Shown in pieces: positions 1 through 5,683 of a stretch of DNA of 5,683 nucleotides. Numbering within the stretch: the stretch's first letter is position 1; every line of letters starts with the position of its first letter. A program made the translations under genes and the position numbers. Below the pieces are notes generated by a model that was not told where the DNA came from, made no database searches, and saw only the letters and a program-made list of their open reading frames with translations. Source of the stretch: Desulfobacteraceae bacterium (GTDB lineage Bacteria; Desulfobacterota; Desulfobacteria; Desulfobacterales; Desulfosalsimonadaceae); assembly GCA_027353395.1 (NCBI GenBank), contig DAIEHU010000186.1:1-5683 (forward strand). The letters are read 5' to 3'.

Positions 1-824
1 GATTTTATCCCGGATGCGCATACAAGACCGAGGCGGTTTACAGAGAGTCAGTTGAGGCCGTCAACCGGGTGATCGGGCTCAATCTGGTGCATATCGATGA
101 CTGGAACTGCTGCGGGGCCACCAGTATTTTCAGCCTGGACCAGACCGACGCCCTGACCCTGACCGGAAGGATTTTCGCCCTGGCCGAGAAACAGGGCATG
201 GACGCCATCGTCACCACCTGCAATGCCTGCTACACCACACTGCGGAAAGGCCATAAAATATTAAAAGCGGATCCAGGTCTTGTGGACCGGATCAATGAGC
301 GCCTCTCCGCCCAGGATCTTAAAGTTATAAATCCGCCGCCGGTGCGCCATTTGCTGGAAGTCTATTATCATGATATCGACGAAACCATTTGGACGCAGAA
401 ACGCATCGGCACATTCCGCCCCATCAAAGTGGCGTCCTATTATGGGTGCCAGTTTTCCCGGCCCTGGGGGAACACGGATGATCCCGAACATCCGCAGATG
501 ATGGACCGTTTCCTTGCCCGCCTGGGATACACGGTCGTTGATCATTCCGCCAAAACCGCCTGTTGCGGGGCCTCTCATTTCATCACCTATGAAAAAGACT
601 GCCTCAAGTTAAACGAGCGGATACTATCTGAAATCAGAAGAAAAGACGCCCAGGCCATCAGCGCCATGTGCCCCTTATGCCAGCTCAATCTCGACGCAGC
701 CCAGGAAAAACTAAAAGGCGCTCCGATTCCCGTGCCCTATTTCACCCAATTGGCGGGGCTCGCCCTCGGGCTTTCACCCCAGGTTCTGGGAATGAACAAA
801 CTGCTGATACCCATGAAATGGTAA
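1..824 (+). CDS. hdrB: HdrB-like heterodisulfide reductase subunit B, two CCG domains (5' partial)
   Basis: Family role: HdrB is the catalytic disulfide-handling subunit of soluble Hdr complexes and binds two noncubane [4Fe-4S] clusters through two CCG domains. Seen here: the frame is open from base 3 and begins FYPGCAY, the typical start of the first CCG domain. Numbering from that F, domain 1 has C5, C36-C37 (NCCG) and C73/C76 (TCNAC). Domain 2 has C149 (YYGC), C187-C188 (ACCG) and C223/C226 (MCPLC). Both Cys sets are complete. 273 codons are visible and HdrB proteins run to about 280-300 residues, so only a few N-terminal codons should be missing. The internal GTG at 69 is not the start because conserved sequence lies before it. 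The stop is TAA at 822-824, and hdrA follows 36 bp later in the same operon. The physiological substrate is unknown; CoM-S-S-CoB is unlikely in a bacterium. BamD-like proteins of class II benzoyl-CoA reductase are related alternatives. Confidence 0.93.
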   Translation, partial: FYPGCAYKTEAVYRESVEAVNRVIGLNLVHIDDWNCCGATSIFSLDQTDALTLTGRIFALAEKQGMDAIVTTCNACYTTLRKGHKILKADPGLVDRINERLSAQDLKVINPPPVRHLLEVYYHDIDETIWTQKRIGTFRPIKVASYYGCQFSRPWGNTDDPEHPQMMDRFLARLGYTVVDHSAKTACCGASHFITYEKDCLKLNERILSEIRRKDAQAISAMCPLCQLNLDAAQEKLKGAPIPVPYFTQLAGLALGLSPQVLGMNKLLIPMKW

Positions 825-860
825 TTTGAAAATTGAGAATCACAAATCAAAGCAGACATC

Positions 861-2828
861 ATGAAATATGAACAACCCGCTATAGGCGTCTATATATGCC
901 ACTGCGGCATGAACATCGCCCCCAAGGTGGACGTGGAAAACGTCGCCGCCTTTGCCGCCGCCCTGGAGCACGTGGTGGTGGCCAGGGATTACAAGTTCAT
1001 GTGCTCCAGTCCCGGTCAGTCGCTCATCATCAAGGATATCCGGGAAAGAGGATTAAACCGCATCATCGTGGCCTCCTGCTCTCCCCGAATGCACGAGAAA
1101 ACCTTCCGGAAAGCGTGCGAACAGGCGGGCATCAACCCCCATTATTTGCAGATGGCCAATATACGCGAGCAGATTTCATGGGTGACAAAAGACTCCAATG
1201 ATGCCACCGCCAAAGCCAAAGACCAGGTGGCGGCGGCCGTGGCCCGGGTGGTATATCACGCGCCCCTGACCAGCCTGGAGATCCCGGTCAAAAAATCCAT
1301 GGTGGTCGTGGGCGGCGGCATCGCCGGTATCCAGGCCGCGCTCACGGCGGCAGAAGCCGGATATAACGTCCATTTGGTGGAGCGGGAACCCTCCATTGGC
1401 GGGCACATGGCGAAATTCGACAAAACATTTCCCACCCTGGACTGTGCGGCCTGCATCATGACCCCGAAAATGGTGGAAGCGGCCCAGCACCCCGACATCA
1501 CCCTCCATACTTATAGTGAAGTGGCTTCCGTGGAGGGTTTTGTCGGCAATTTCAAGGTCGGCATCCGCCAAAAACCCCGTTATATTGATGCATCCAAATG
1601 CACCGGGTGCGGCGTATGCACCACCAAATGCCCGTCCAAAGTCATTTCCGAATTCGATCAGGGACTGACCTTTCGTAAAGCCATTTATTCGCCGTTTCCC
1701 CAGGCCATTCCCAACACACCGGTGATCGACAGGGAAAATTGCCTCTATTTCACCAAAGGCCGTTGCCGGGCCTGTGAAAAATTCTGTGAAGCCCACGCCA
1801 TTGCATTTGATCAAAAAGAAGAAATCCTCACGGTTGAAGCGGGAAGCATTATCATCGCCACCGGATTTCAGACATTTGACCCGACGCCGCTGACCCAATA
1901 CGGATATGGCAGGTATCCGGAAGTATACACCAGCCTGGAATTTGAGCGGATCAACAACGCCACCGGCCCGACTGCGGGAAAGCTCCTGATGAAAAACGGA
2001 AAACCGCCGGAAAAAGTCGCCATCATCCATTGCGTGGGGAGCCGGGATTCCCGATACCACGCTTACTGTTCCCGTGTCTGCTGCATGGTTTCCATGAAAT
2101 TCGCCCATCTGGTGCGGGAAAAAACCAATGCGGAAGTGTGGGAATTTTATATCGACATCCGGTCCCCCGGCAAACTCTATGAGGAATTTTACAGCCGGGT
2201 GCAGGAAGAAGGGGTGCATATGGTTCGGGGACGGGTGGCCGAGGTGACCGATATTCCGGAAAATGCCAAAAATGAGGGCCGCCTCACGGTGGTGGCGGAA
2301 AACACCCTGACCCGGCGCATCCTGAGGGTTCCGGTGGACATGGTGCTATTAGGTGTAGGGTTGGAACCGGCGAAAGGCGCGGACGATATCGGGCGGATGC
2401 TTGGGGTTCAGCGGGATAAGGACGGGTGGTTTAACGAATTGCACGCCAAGCTGGCCCCGGTCAAAACGGCCATGAGCGGCATTTTTCTGGCCGGGTGCTG
2501 TCAGGGGCCCAAAGATATTCCGGACACCGTGGCCCAGGCGTCCGCTGCCGCCGGAGAAGCCGTATCCCTGCTGGCCAAAGGAACGGTCCGGACGCTGGCC
2601 GAAATATCATATATTGATCCGGACCTGTGCAGCGGCTGCAAAACCTGCATTGAGGTATGCCCATACACCGCCATCGGGTTTGACGAAGGCCGGAGAGTCG
2701 CCGTTGTCAACGAAGCCTTATGCAAGGGATGCGGCAGTTGCGCCGCCGCTTGTCCCAGCTCCGCTGCCGCCATCCGGCATTTTTCCGGCCGGCAGATCAT
2801 GGAAGAAATGGAGGCACTACTGTTATGA
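861..2828 (+). CDS. hdrA: HdrA-like FAD/iron-sulfur subunit, full length (655 aa)
   Basis: Family role: HdrA is the flavin-containing core of Hdr complexes; its FAD is the site of electron bifurcation in methanogens. Seen here, in order: an N-terminal Cys domain (C13/C15 in ICHCG, C48, C73 in ASCSPR); an FAD Rossmann motif GGGIAG at 151-156 with acidic E174 after the second strand; LDCAACIMTPKM (C195, C198); an inserted ferredoxin domain (C247/250/253/257 and C294/302/305/309); an ATG motif IIIATGF at 330-336; the HdrA-specific cluster set C391, C403, C407, C408 with K413 five residues on; and a C-terminal two-cluster ferredoxin domain (C590/593/596/600 and C621/624/627/631). The length matches classic HdrA. 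The ATG at 861 lacks a clear Shine-Dalgarno sequence, but an in-frame TGA at 834-836 leaves no better upstream choice. The TGA stop overlaps the mvhD start. It probably forms a complex with the HdrB, MvhD and FrhB-like neighbours. BamE-like HdrA proteins are the main alternative within the same superfamily. Confidence 0.95.
   Translation: MKYEQPAIGVYICHCGMNIAPKVDVENVAAFAAALEHVVVARDYKFMCSSPGQSLIIKDIRERGLNRIIVASCSPRMHEKTFRKACEQAGINPHYLQMANIREQISWVTKDSNDATAKAKDQVAAAVARVVYHAPLTSLEIPVKKSMVVVGGGIAGIQAALTAAEAGYNVHLVEREPSIGGHMAKFDKTFPTLDCAACIMTPKMVEAAQHPDITLHTYSEVASVEGFVGNFKVGIRQKPRYIDASKCTGCGVCTTKCPSKVISEFDQGLTFRKAIYSPFPQAIPNTPVIDRENCLYFTKGRCRACEKFCEAHAIAFDQKEEILTVEAGSIIIATGFQTFDPTPLTQYGYGRYPEVYTSLEFERINNATGPTAGKLLMKNGKPPEKVAIIHCVGSRDSRYHAYCSRVCCMVSMKFAHLVREKTNAEVWEFYIDIRSPGKLYEEFYSRVQEEGVHMVRGRVAEVTDIPENAKNEGRLTVVAENTLTRRILRVPVDMVLLGVGLEPAKGADDIGRMLGVQRDKDGWFNELHAKLAPVKTAMSGIFLAGCCQGPKDIPDTVAQASAAAGEAVSLLAKGTVRTLAEISYIDPDLCSGCKTCIEVCPYTAIGFDEGRRVAVVNEALCKGCGSCAAACPSSAAAIRHFSGRQIMEEMEALLL
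2810..2814 (+). promoter_or_regulatory. Shine-Dalgarno site for mvhD inside the hdrA 3' end
   Basis: GGAGG lies ten bases before the ATG at 2825. It supports that start over an in-frame ATG at 2720, which would add 35 residues that do not look like MvhD. The site is inside hdrA, and the ATGA overlap at 2825-2828 suggests that translation of mvhD is coupled to termination on hdrA. Confidence 0.75.
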
Positions 2829-3247
2829 AGGAATTTGAACCCAAAATTATCGCGATGGTCTGCAACTGGTGTACCTATACGGCGGCGGACCTGGCCGGAA
2901 CCTCCCGGCTGATGTATCCCGCCAATATCCGCATTGTCCGCCTCATGTGTACCGGCATGATTGACCAAAAATATATTTTAAAAGCATTCTTGGACGGCGC
3001 GGACGGAGTGTTTATCGGCGGGTGTCATCCCGGCGACTGCCATTATATCAACGGCAACCTCAAAGCCGTCAAACGTATCTCCGGCGTTCGCAAGCTACTG
3101 GAACAATTCGGGTTTGATCCGGCGCGTCTCAAGCTCCAGTGGATCGGCGCCAGTGAAGGCCCGGAATTTCAGCGTCACATGACCGAGTTCGTTTCCACCG
3201 TCAAATCCATGGGTCCGAACCCGGCCCGTGATTGTATGATATTATAA
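2825..3247 (+). CDS. mvhD: MvhD/FlpD-like [2Fe-2S] electron-transfer subunit (140 aa)
   Basis: Family role: MvhD/FlpD proteins are small [2Fe-2S] adaptors that carry electrons from a hydrogenase, formate dehydrogenase or other donor module to HdrA. Seen here: CNWCTY (C13, C16), RLMCTGM (C42) and GGCHPGDCHY (C67, C72), which are the five family cysteines, followed by a WIGASEG segment at 106-112 where the more usual form is WISASEG. An additional C137 sits near the C terminus. At about 140 residues it is the normal length for a stand-alone MvhD. The start was chosen at 2825 because it has a good ribosome binding site, forms an ATGA overlap with hdrA and begins just before the first conserved motif. 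All cysteines are encoded as Cys; there is no in-frame TGA that would suggest selenocysteine, unlike some BamF relatives. It sits between hdrA and an FrhB/FdhB-type gene, as expected if it bridges that subunit to HdrA. Confidence 0.95.
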   Translation: MKEFEPKIIAMVCNWCTYTAADLAGTSRLMYPANIRIVRLMCTGMIDQKYILKAFLDGADGVFIGGCHPGDCHYINGNLKAVKRISGVRKLLEQFGFDPARLKLQWIGASEGPEFQRHMTEFVSTVKSMGPNPARDCMIL

Positions 3248-3257
3248 GAGGAACACC

Positions 3258-4349
3258 ATGCACCCATTCGCCTTTCTTAAAACCGACGGTCATCTCTCAA
3301 GCAGCGTCGCCGGTTTTTTAAAAAAATTGCTGACTGACAAAATAGCGGACGCCGTCCTGGCCGCCGCGCCGACCCCCTATTCTTTGCTTCCCATGCCGAC
3401 GCTGTTTACGGACCCGGAGCAAATCGAAAAAGCCAATCCGCTGGCACCCGCAGCGCCCTTTAATACGGCCCGTCAGGCAGCATCGATTTTAAAGCATGAA
3501 ACCGGAAAACGCATCGCCCTAGTATTGCGGCCCTGTGAAATACGGGCGCTTGTTGAGTTAACCAAATTAAAACAATGCGTTCTGGAAAACACCATCATTA
3601 TAGGCGTGAAGTGTCTGGGCCGCATGGAAAACGCGGTATATCTTGAAGCATCGTCTCAAAACGCCAACCTGACACAGGCATTTTATGATGATCCGGTCCT
3701 GCAGGACAGGATTTGTTCGTCATGTGCCATCTGTACCCGGTTTCAACCCGTTCATGCGGATATTTCCCTGTCCGTAATCGGGATGTCCGCAAATGAATCC
3801 ATCGGATTGTCCGCTGAAACAGACGTGGGGCTTGCGGTTTTAAAGCAACTGGGTTTTGAAACCTGTGACGCGCCGGAGGGACGAAAGGATGCCGTCAACC
3901 GTCTGCTTGAGAAACGGGAGAGTGCAAAAACGGCGGCTTTTGAAAAGACCAGGGACAAAACCGATTCCATTGAAAAATTCCAGCGTTATTTTGCCGACTG
4001 TCTGAATTGCCATAACTGCCGGGTGGCCTGCCCGGTGTGCTACTGCCGTGAATGCGTATTTTTAACCGATGTCTTCGCCCATGATCCGGAAGTGCTGCTG
4101 CGCCGCGCATCCAAAAAAGGGATGGTGAAACTGCCCACGGACACCACCATGTTTCACATGACCCGCATGGCGCACATGGCCCATGCCTGCGTCGCCTGCG
4201 GGCATTGTTCCAGCGTCTGCCCCAGTCATATTCCGGTGGCCGACGTATTTATCCGAGTGGCGGAAGAAATCCAGAATCTCTATGCCTATGAACCGGGCCG
4301 GGATCTGTCCGAAGCCATTCCCCTTCTGGTGTTTGATGAAGGGGTTTAG
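3258..4349 (+). CDS. FrhB/FdhB-type iron-sulfur flavoprotein with C-terminal 4Fe-4S dicluster domain (363 aa)
   Basis: Family: it resembles the beta subunits of F420-reducing hydrogenase and F420-dependent formate dehydrogenase (FrhB/FdhB), which bind FAD plus [4Fe-4S] clusters and exchange electrons with a soluble carrier. Seen here: an FrhB-like N-terminal half with RPCEIRALVEL at 91-101 (C93), IIIGVKCLG at 113-121 (C119) and a cluster motif C153/C156/C159. A charged linker follows at about 205-245. The C-terminal half has a Cys-dense motif C248/251/254/258 plus C261, C263 and C266, then FHMTRMAHM (299-307) and a ferredoxin motif C311/314/317/321. The C-terminal part recalls HdrC-type dicluster proteins. 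The ATG at 3258 has AGAGGA at 3247-3252 and starts 10 bp after mvhD, so it is in the same operon. No signal peptide or membrane segment is evident. I infer that it is the donor or acceptor port of the Hdr complex. Whether its carrier is F420, a pyridine nucleotide or a protein cannot be told from sequence. Confidence 0.88.
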   Translation: MHPFAFLKTDGHLSSSVAGFLKKLLTDKIADAVLAAAPTPYSLLPMPTLFTDPEQIEKANPLAPAAPFNTARQAASILKHETGKRIALVLRPCEIRALVELTKLKQCVLENTIIIGVKCLGRMENAVYLEASSQNANLTQAFYDDPVLQDRICSSCAICTRFQPVHADISLSVIGMSANESIGLSAETDVGLAVLKQLGFETCDAPEGRKDAVNRLLEKRESAKTAAFEKTRDKTDSIEKFQRYFADCLNCHNCRVACPVCYCRECVFLTDVFAHDPEVLLRRASKKGMVKLPTDTTMFHMTRMAHMAHACVACGHCSSVCPSHIPVADVFIRVAEEIQNLYAYEPGRDLSEAIPLLVFDEGV

Positions 4350-4449
4350 GTTTTAGCGGGTTAGGCTTTAGGAAGGTCTGAATAAATCATTTTAAAAGCC
4401 CATTCCACCCGCCCTAAAAGCCTATAGCCCACAGCCTAAAACCACCTAA
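4346..4449 (+). repeat. Long imperfect inverted repeat of TTTAGG/CCTAAA-like words in the 131-bp gap
   Basis: The left arm (4346-4372) begins inside the stop codon of the FrhB-like gene and contains TTAGG, TTTTAG, TTAGG and TTTAGG. The right arm (4413-4449) holds the complements CCTAAAAG, GCCTA, CTAAAACC and CCTAA. By hand the arms pair in blocks: 4367-4372 with 4413-4418, 4362-4366 with 4420-4424, 4358-4360 with 4428-4430, and 4349-4356 with 4436-4443. Short bulges separate the blocks and the loop is about 40 nt. A competing smaller hairpin is possible between 4351-4361 and 4407-4419. Neither is followed by a T-run, so this is not a standard intrinsic terminator on the + strand. It may be an mRNA processing or stability element, an attenuator, or the remains of a dispersed intergenic repeat. 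Bases 4450-4480 hold only the ribosome binding site of the next gene. Confidence 0.6.
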
Positions 4450-4461
4450 TATACAACCAAC

Positions 4462-4466
4462 AGGAG
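4462..4466 (+). promoter_or_regulatory. Probable Shine-Dalgarno site for the second HdrA-like gene
   Basis: AGGAG ends 14 bases before the ATG at 4481, a longer spacing than usual. No ATG, GTG or TTG lies between the in-frame TAA at 4448-4450 and 4481, and the next in-frame option (TTG at 4487) is further away. The start at 4481 therefore stands, perhaps with reduced initiation efficiency. Confidence 0.5.
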
Positions 4467-4480
4467 TTCAACCCCGCAAA

Positions 4481-5683
4481 ATGGTTTTGAACAACACAAA
4501 CCGCCCCCATGCACTCATTGTCGGCGCCGGCATCAGCGGCATTCACGCCGCCATTGACTTGGCCGAAACCGGGTGCCGGGTCACGCTGATCGATAAAGCA
4601 GCGGCTCCCGGCGGCATTCTGGCCCAGATCGATCACCAGTTTCCGGATGACCATTGCGGCATGTGCCGCATGCTCCCGATGATCAACCGGGATGATTGCC
4701 GTCAGGTCTGCCTGCGCAAAGGGCTGGACCATGAACACATCCAGATTTTAACGCAAACGGAAGTGCTTGAGGCCAGCGGCGCGCCGGGGGATATGACCGT
4801 CACCCTGACGATCATCCCCACCGGTGTCGACCTGGAACGGTGCACGGATTGCGGCGCGTGTGAAACCGCTTGCCCGGTGAGTGTTCCGGAGAAGTTCAAC
4901 GCGTCCCTTTCCTCAACCAAAGCCATCTATAAACCCGTGCCCCACCAGTCGATAACAAAACGAACCATCAACTGGGATGCCTGCACCCGGTGTGACGCCT
5001 GCCGCAGCGCCTGCCCGGAATCAGCCATCAATTTGGATAATGCTCCGCAAACCCAAACCCTTCAAAACATTGCCGGGGTGATTTATACGCCAGGCGCGGA
5101 ACTTTTTGACCCATCCACGGTGGACTTATACGGGTTCGGCGTGTTGCCCAATGTAGTTACCTCCACGGGTTTTGAGCGTATCCTAAACAGCGCCGGTCCT
5201 TTTGCTGAAAAACCGGTAAGACCGTCCGATCATCAGCCCATAAAAAAAATCGCATGGCTCCAATGCGTGGGCTCCCGCAACCTGATGCTCGGGGCCGATC
5301 ATTGTTCCACCGCATGCTGCATGATCGCCGTCAAGGAGGCGGTGCTGGCCCACCGGAAAATCGGGAGCCATGTGGAAACCACCATTTTTTATATGGACAT
5401 GCGCACCTTTGGCCGCGATTTCCAAAGGTACAAAGACCAGGCGGAAAAGGAACTGGGCGTCCGGTTCATCCGATGCCGGGTCCACAGCATTGAACCTGCA
5501 GACACCCCCGGCGATTTGATCATCAGTTATGTGGATGCGGAAGGCAAAAGAACCGAGGAAATATTTGACCTGGCAGTGCTGTCCACCGGCCGGAAACCCG
5601 TCCCGGTATTGCCGGATTTTGTGCGTCATGACGGGGTCTACATGGCAGATTCGGTGCAACAATTCAAGGACATATCCGAGTCC
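4481..5683 (+). CDS. Second HdrA-like FAD/iron-sulfur protein, lacking the N-terminal Cys domain (3' partial)
   Basis: The frame stays open for 401 codons to the window edge. Seen here: the FAD Rossmann motif GAGISG at 15-20 lies almost at the N terminus, so the roughly 136-residue N-terminal domain of the upstream HdrA is absent. Then come CGMCRMLP (C59, C62; the counterpart of LDCAAC), an inserted ferredoxin domain (C121/124/127/131 and C168/171/174/178), and the HdrA-type cluster set C262, C275, C279, C280 with K285. Next are the family segments FYMDMRTFGRDF (303-314) and LAVLSTGRKP (364-373). The usual ATG motif is replaced by IYTPGAELF at 201-209. Known family: HdrA-like proteins of this shape are often long and may carry a second flavin domain or an MvhD-like domain further on, which cannot be seen here. 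I infer that it partners the upstream Hdr module, although a 131-bp gap with an inverted repeat separates it. QmoA is less likely because it lacks the inserted ferredoxin domain. Confidence 0.9.
   Translation, partial: MVLNNTNRPHALIVGAGISGIHAAIDLAETGCRVTLIDKAAAPGGILAQIDHQFPDDHCGMCRMLPMINRDDCRQVCLRKGLDHEHIQILTQTEVLEASGAPGDMTVTLTIIPTGVDLERCTDCGACETACPVSVPEKFNASLSSTKAIYKPVPHQSITKRTINWDACTRCDACRSACPESAINLDNAPQTQTLQNIAGVIYTPGAELFDPSTVDLYGFGVLPNVVTSTGFERILNSAGPFAEKPVRPSDHQPIKKIAWLQCVGSRNLMLGADHCSTACCMIAVKEAVLAHRKIGSHVETTIFYMDMRTFGRDFQRYKDQAEKELGVRFIRCRVHSIEPADTPGDLIISYVDAEGKRTEEIFDLAVLSTGRKPVPVLPDFVRHDGVYMADSVQQFKDISES

Noticed and set aside
69..71. GTG as a possible start of HdrB
   Set aside because: The same frame continues upstream to the window edge and encodes FYPGCAY with the first ligand Cys of CCG domain 1, so the true start lies before the window.
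1176..2219. A 347-codon open frame on the - strand, opposite hdrA
   Set aside because: It lies wholly inside hdrA, whose + strand product has complete family motifs. The antisense product is a low-similarity, G/F/H-rich shadow, a common by-product of GC-biased codon use.
2720..2824. Upstream in-frame ATG that would extend MvhD by 35 residues
   Set aside because: The extension overlaps the hdrA ferredoxin domain, is Arg-rich and unlike MvhD. The ATG at 2825 has GGAGG at good spacing and gives a family-length protein.
3314..3326. Tandem slippery run (T TTT TTA then A AAA AAA, in the reading frame) early in the FrhB-like gene
   Set aside because: A -1 shift would meet TGA at 3335-3337 and give a peptide of only about 26 residues. 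I see no stimulatory hairpin or internal Shine-Dalgarno site that supports programmed frameshifting, so it is probably just a homopolymer run.
4346..4449. Inverted repeat as an intrinsic terminator
   Set aside because: The stem is interrupted, the loop is about 40 nt and no run of T follows it on the + strand.
4447..4452. TAATAT as a possible -10 box before the second HdrA gene
   Set aside because: No plausible -35 sequence lies about 17 bp upstream, and the bases fall in or beside the right arm of the inverted repeat. A promoter cannot be supported from sequence alone.
5183..5662. A 159-codon open frame on the - strand, opposite the second HdrA gene
   Set aside because: The + strand here encodes the conserved QCVGSR, CC and FYMDMRTFG segments of HdrA. 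The antisense frame has no recognisable motif.

Overview
The window is one strand-uniform block of redox genes, all on the + strand. It reads as part of a soluble heterodisulfide-reductase-like (Hdr) electron-transfer operon. Every protein is rich in iron-sulfur motifs and none shows a signal peptide or membrane segment, so the products should be cytoplasmic. The gene combination, the moderately GC-rich coding sequence and the sequence flavour of the proteins point to an anaerobic bacterium of the sulfate-reducing or syntrophic Desulfobacterota type (Desulfobacterales-like). A methanogen is less likely. The taxonomic call is inference; there is no rRNA or marker gene here.

Layout, left to right: (1) bases 1-824 hold an HdrB-like protein with two CCG domains, missing only a few N-terminal codons that lie before the window. 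(2) 861-2828 is a complete 655-residue HdrA-like flavoprotein with the N-terminal Cys domain, an FAD domain and four ferredoxin-type cluster motifs. (3) 2825-3247 is a 140-residue MvhD/FlpD-like [2Fe-2S] protein whose ATG overlaps the hdrA stop (ATGA). (4) 3258-4349 is a 363-residue FrhB/FdhB-type protein with a C-terminal pair of cluster motifs. (5) 4350-4480 is the only sizeable gap (131 bp) and holds a long imperfect inverted repeat made of TTTAGG/CCTAAA-like words. (6) 4481-5683 is the first 401 codons of a second, different HdrA-like flavoprotein that runs off the right edge.

By analogy with HdrABC-MvhAGD and formate-dehydrogenase-linked Hdr complexes, electrons would enter through the FrhB/FdhB-like subunit or an unseen dehydrogenase. 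They would pass MvhD to the HdrA FAD and be split between a low-potential acceptor such as ferredoxin and a disulfide-type acceptor at HdrB. Nothing here identifies the real donor or acceptor. A bacterium of this type is not expected to use CoM-S-S-CoB, so the Hdr names describe protein family and not substrate. No separate HdrC gene is visible; it may lie upstream of hdrB, or the C-terminal dicluster domain of the FrhB-like protein may do its job.

The most interesting points are the pair of unequal HdrA paralogues that both keep the flavin-adjacent cluster and lysine, the altered ATG motif in the second one, the FrhB-dicluster fusion, and the inverted repeat that separates the second HdrA from the rest. 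I see no mobile elements, CRISPR arrays, tRNAs or rRNAs.
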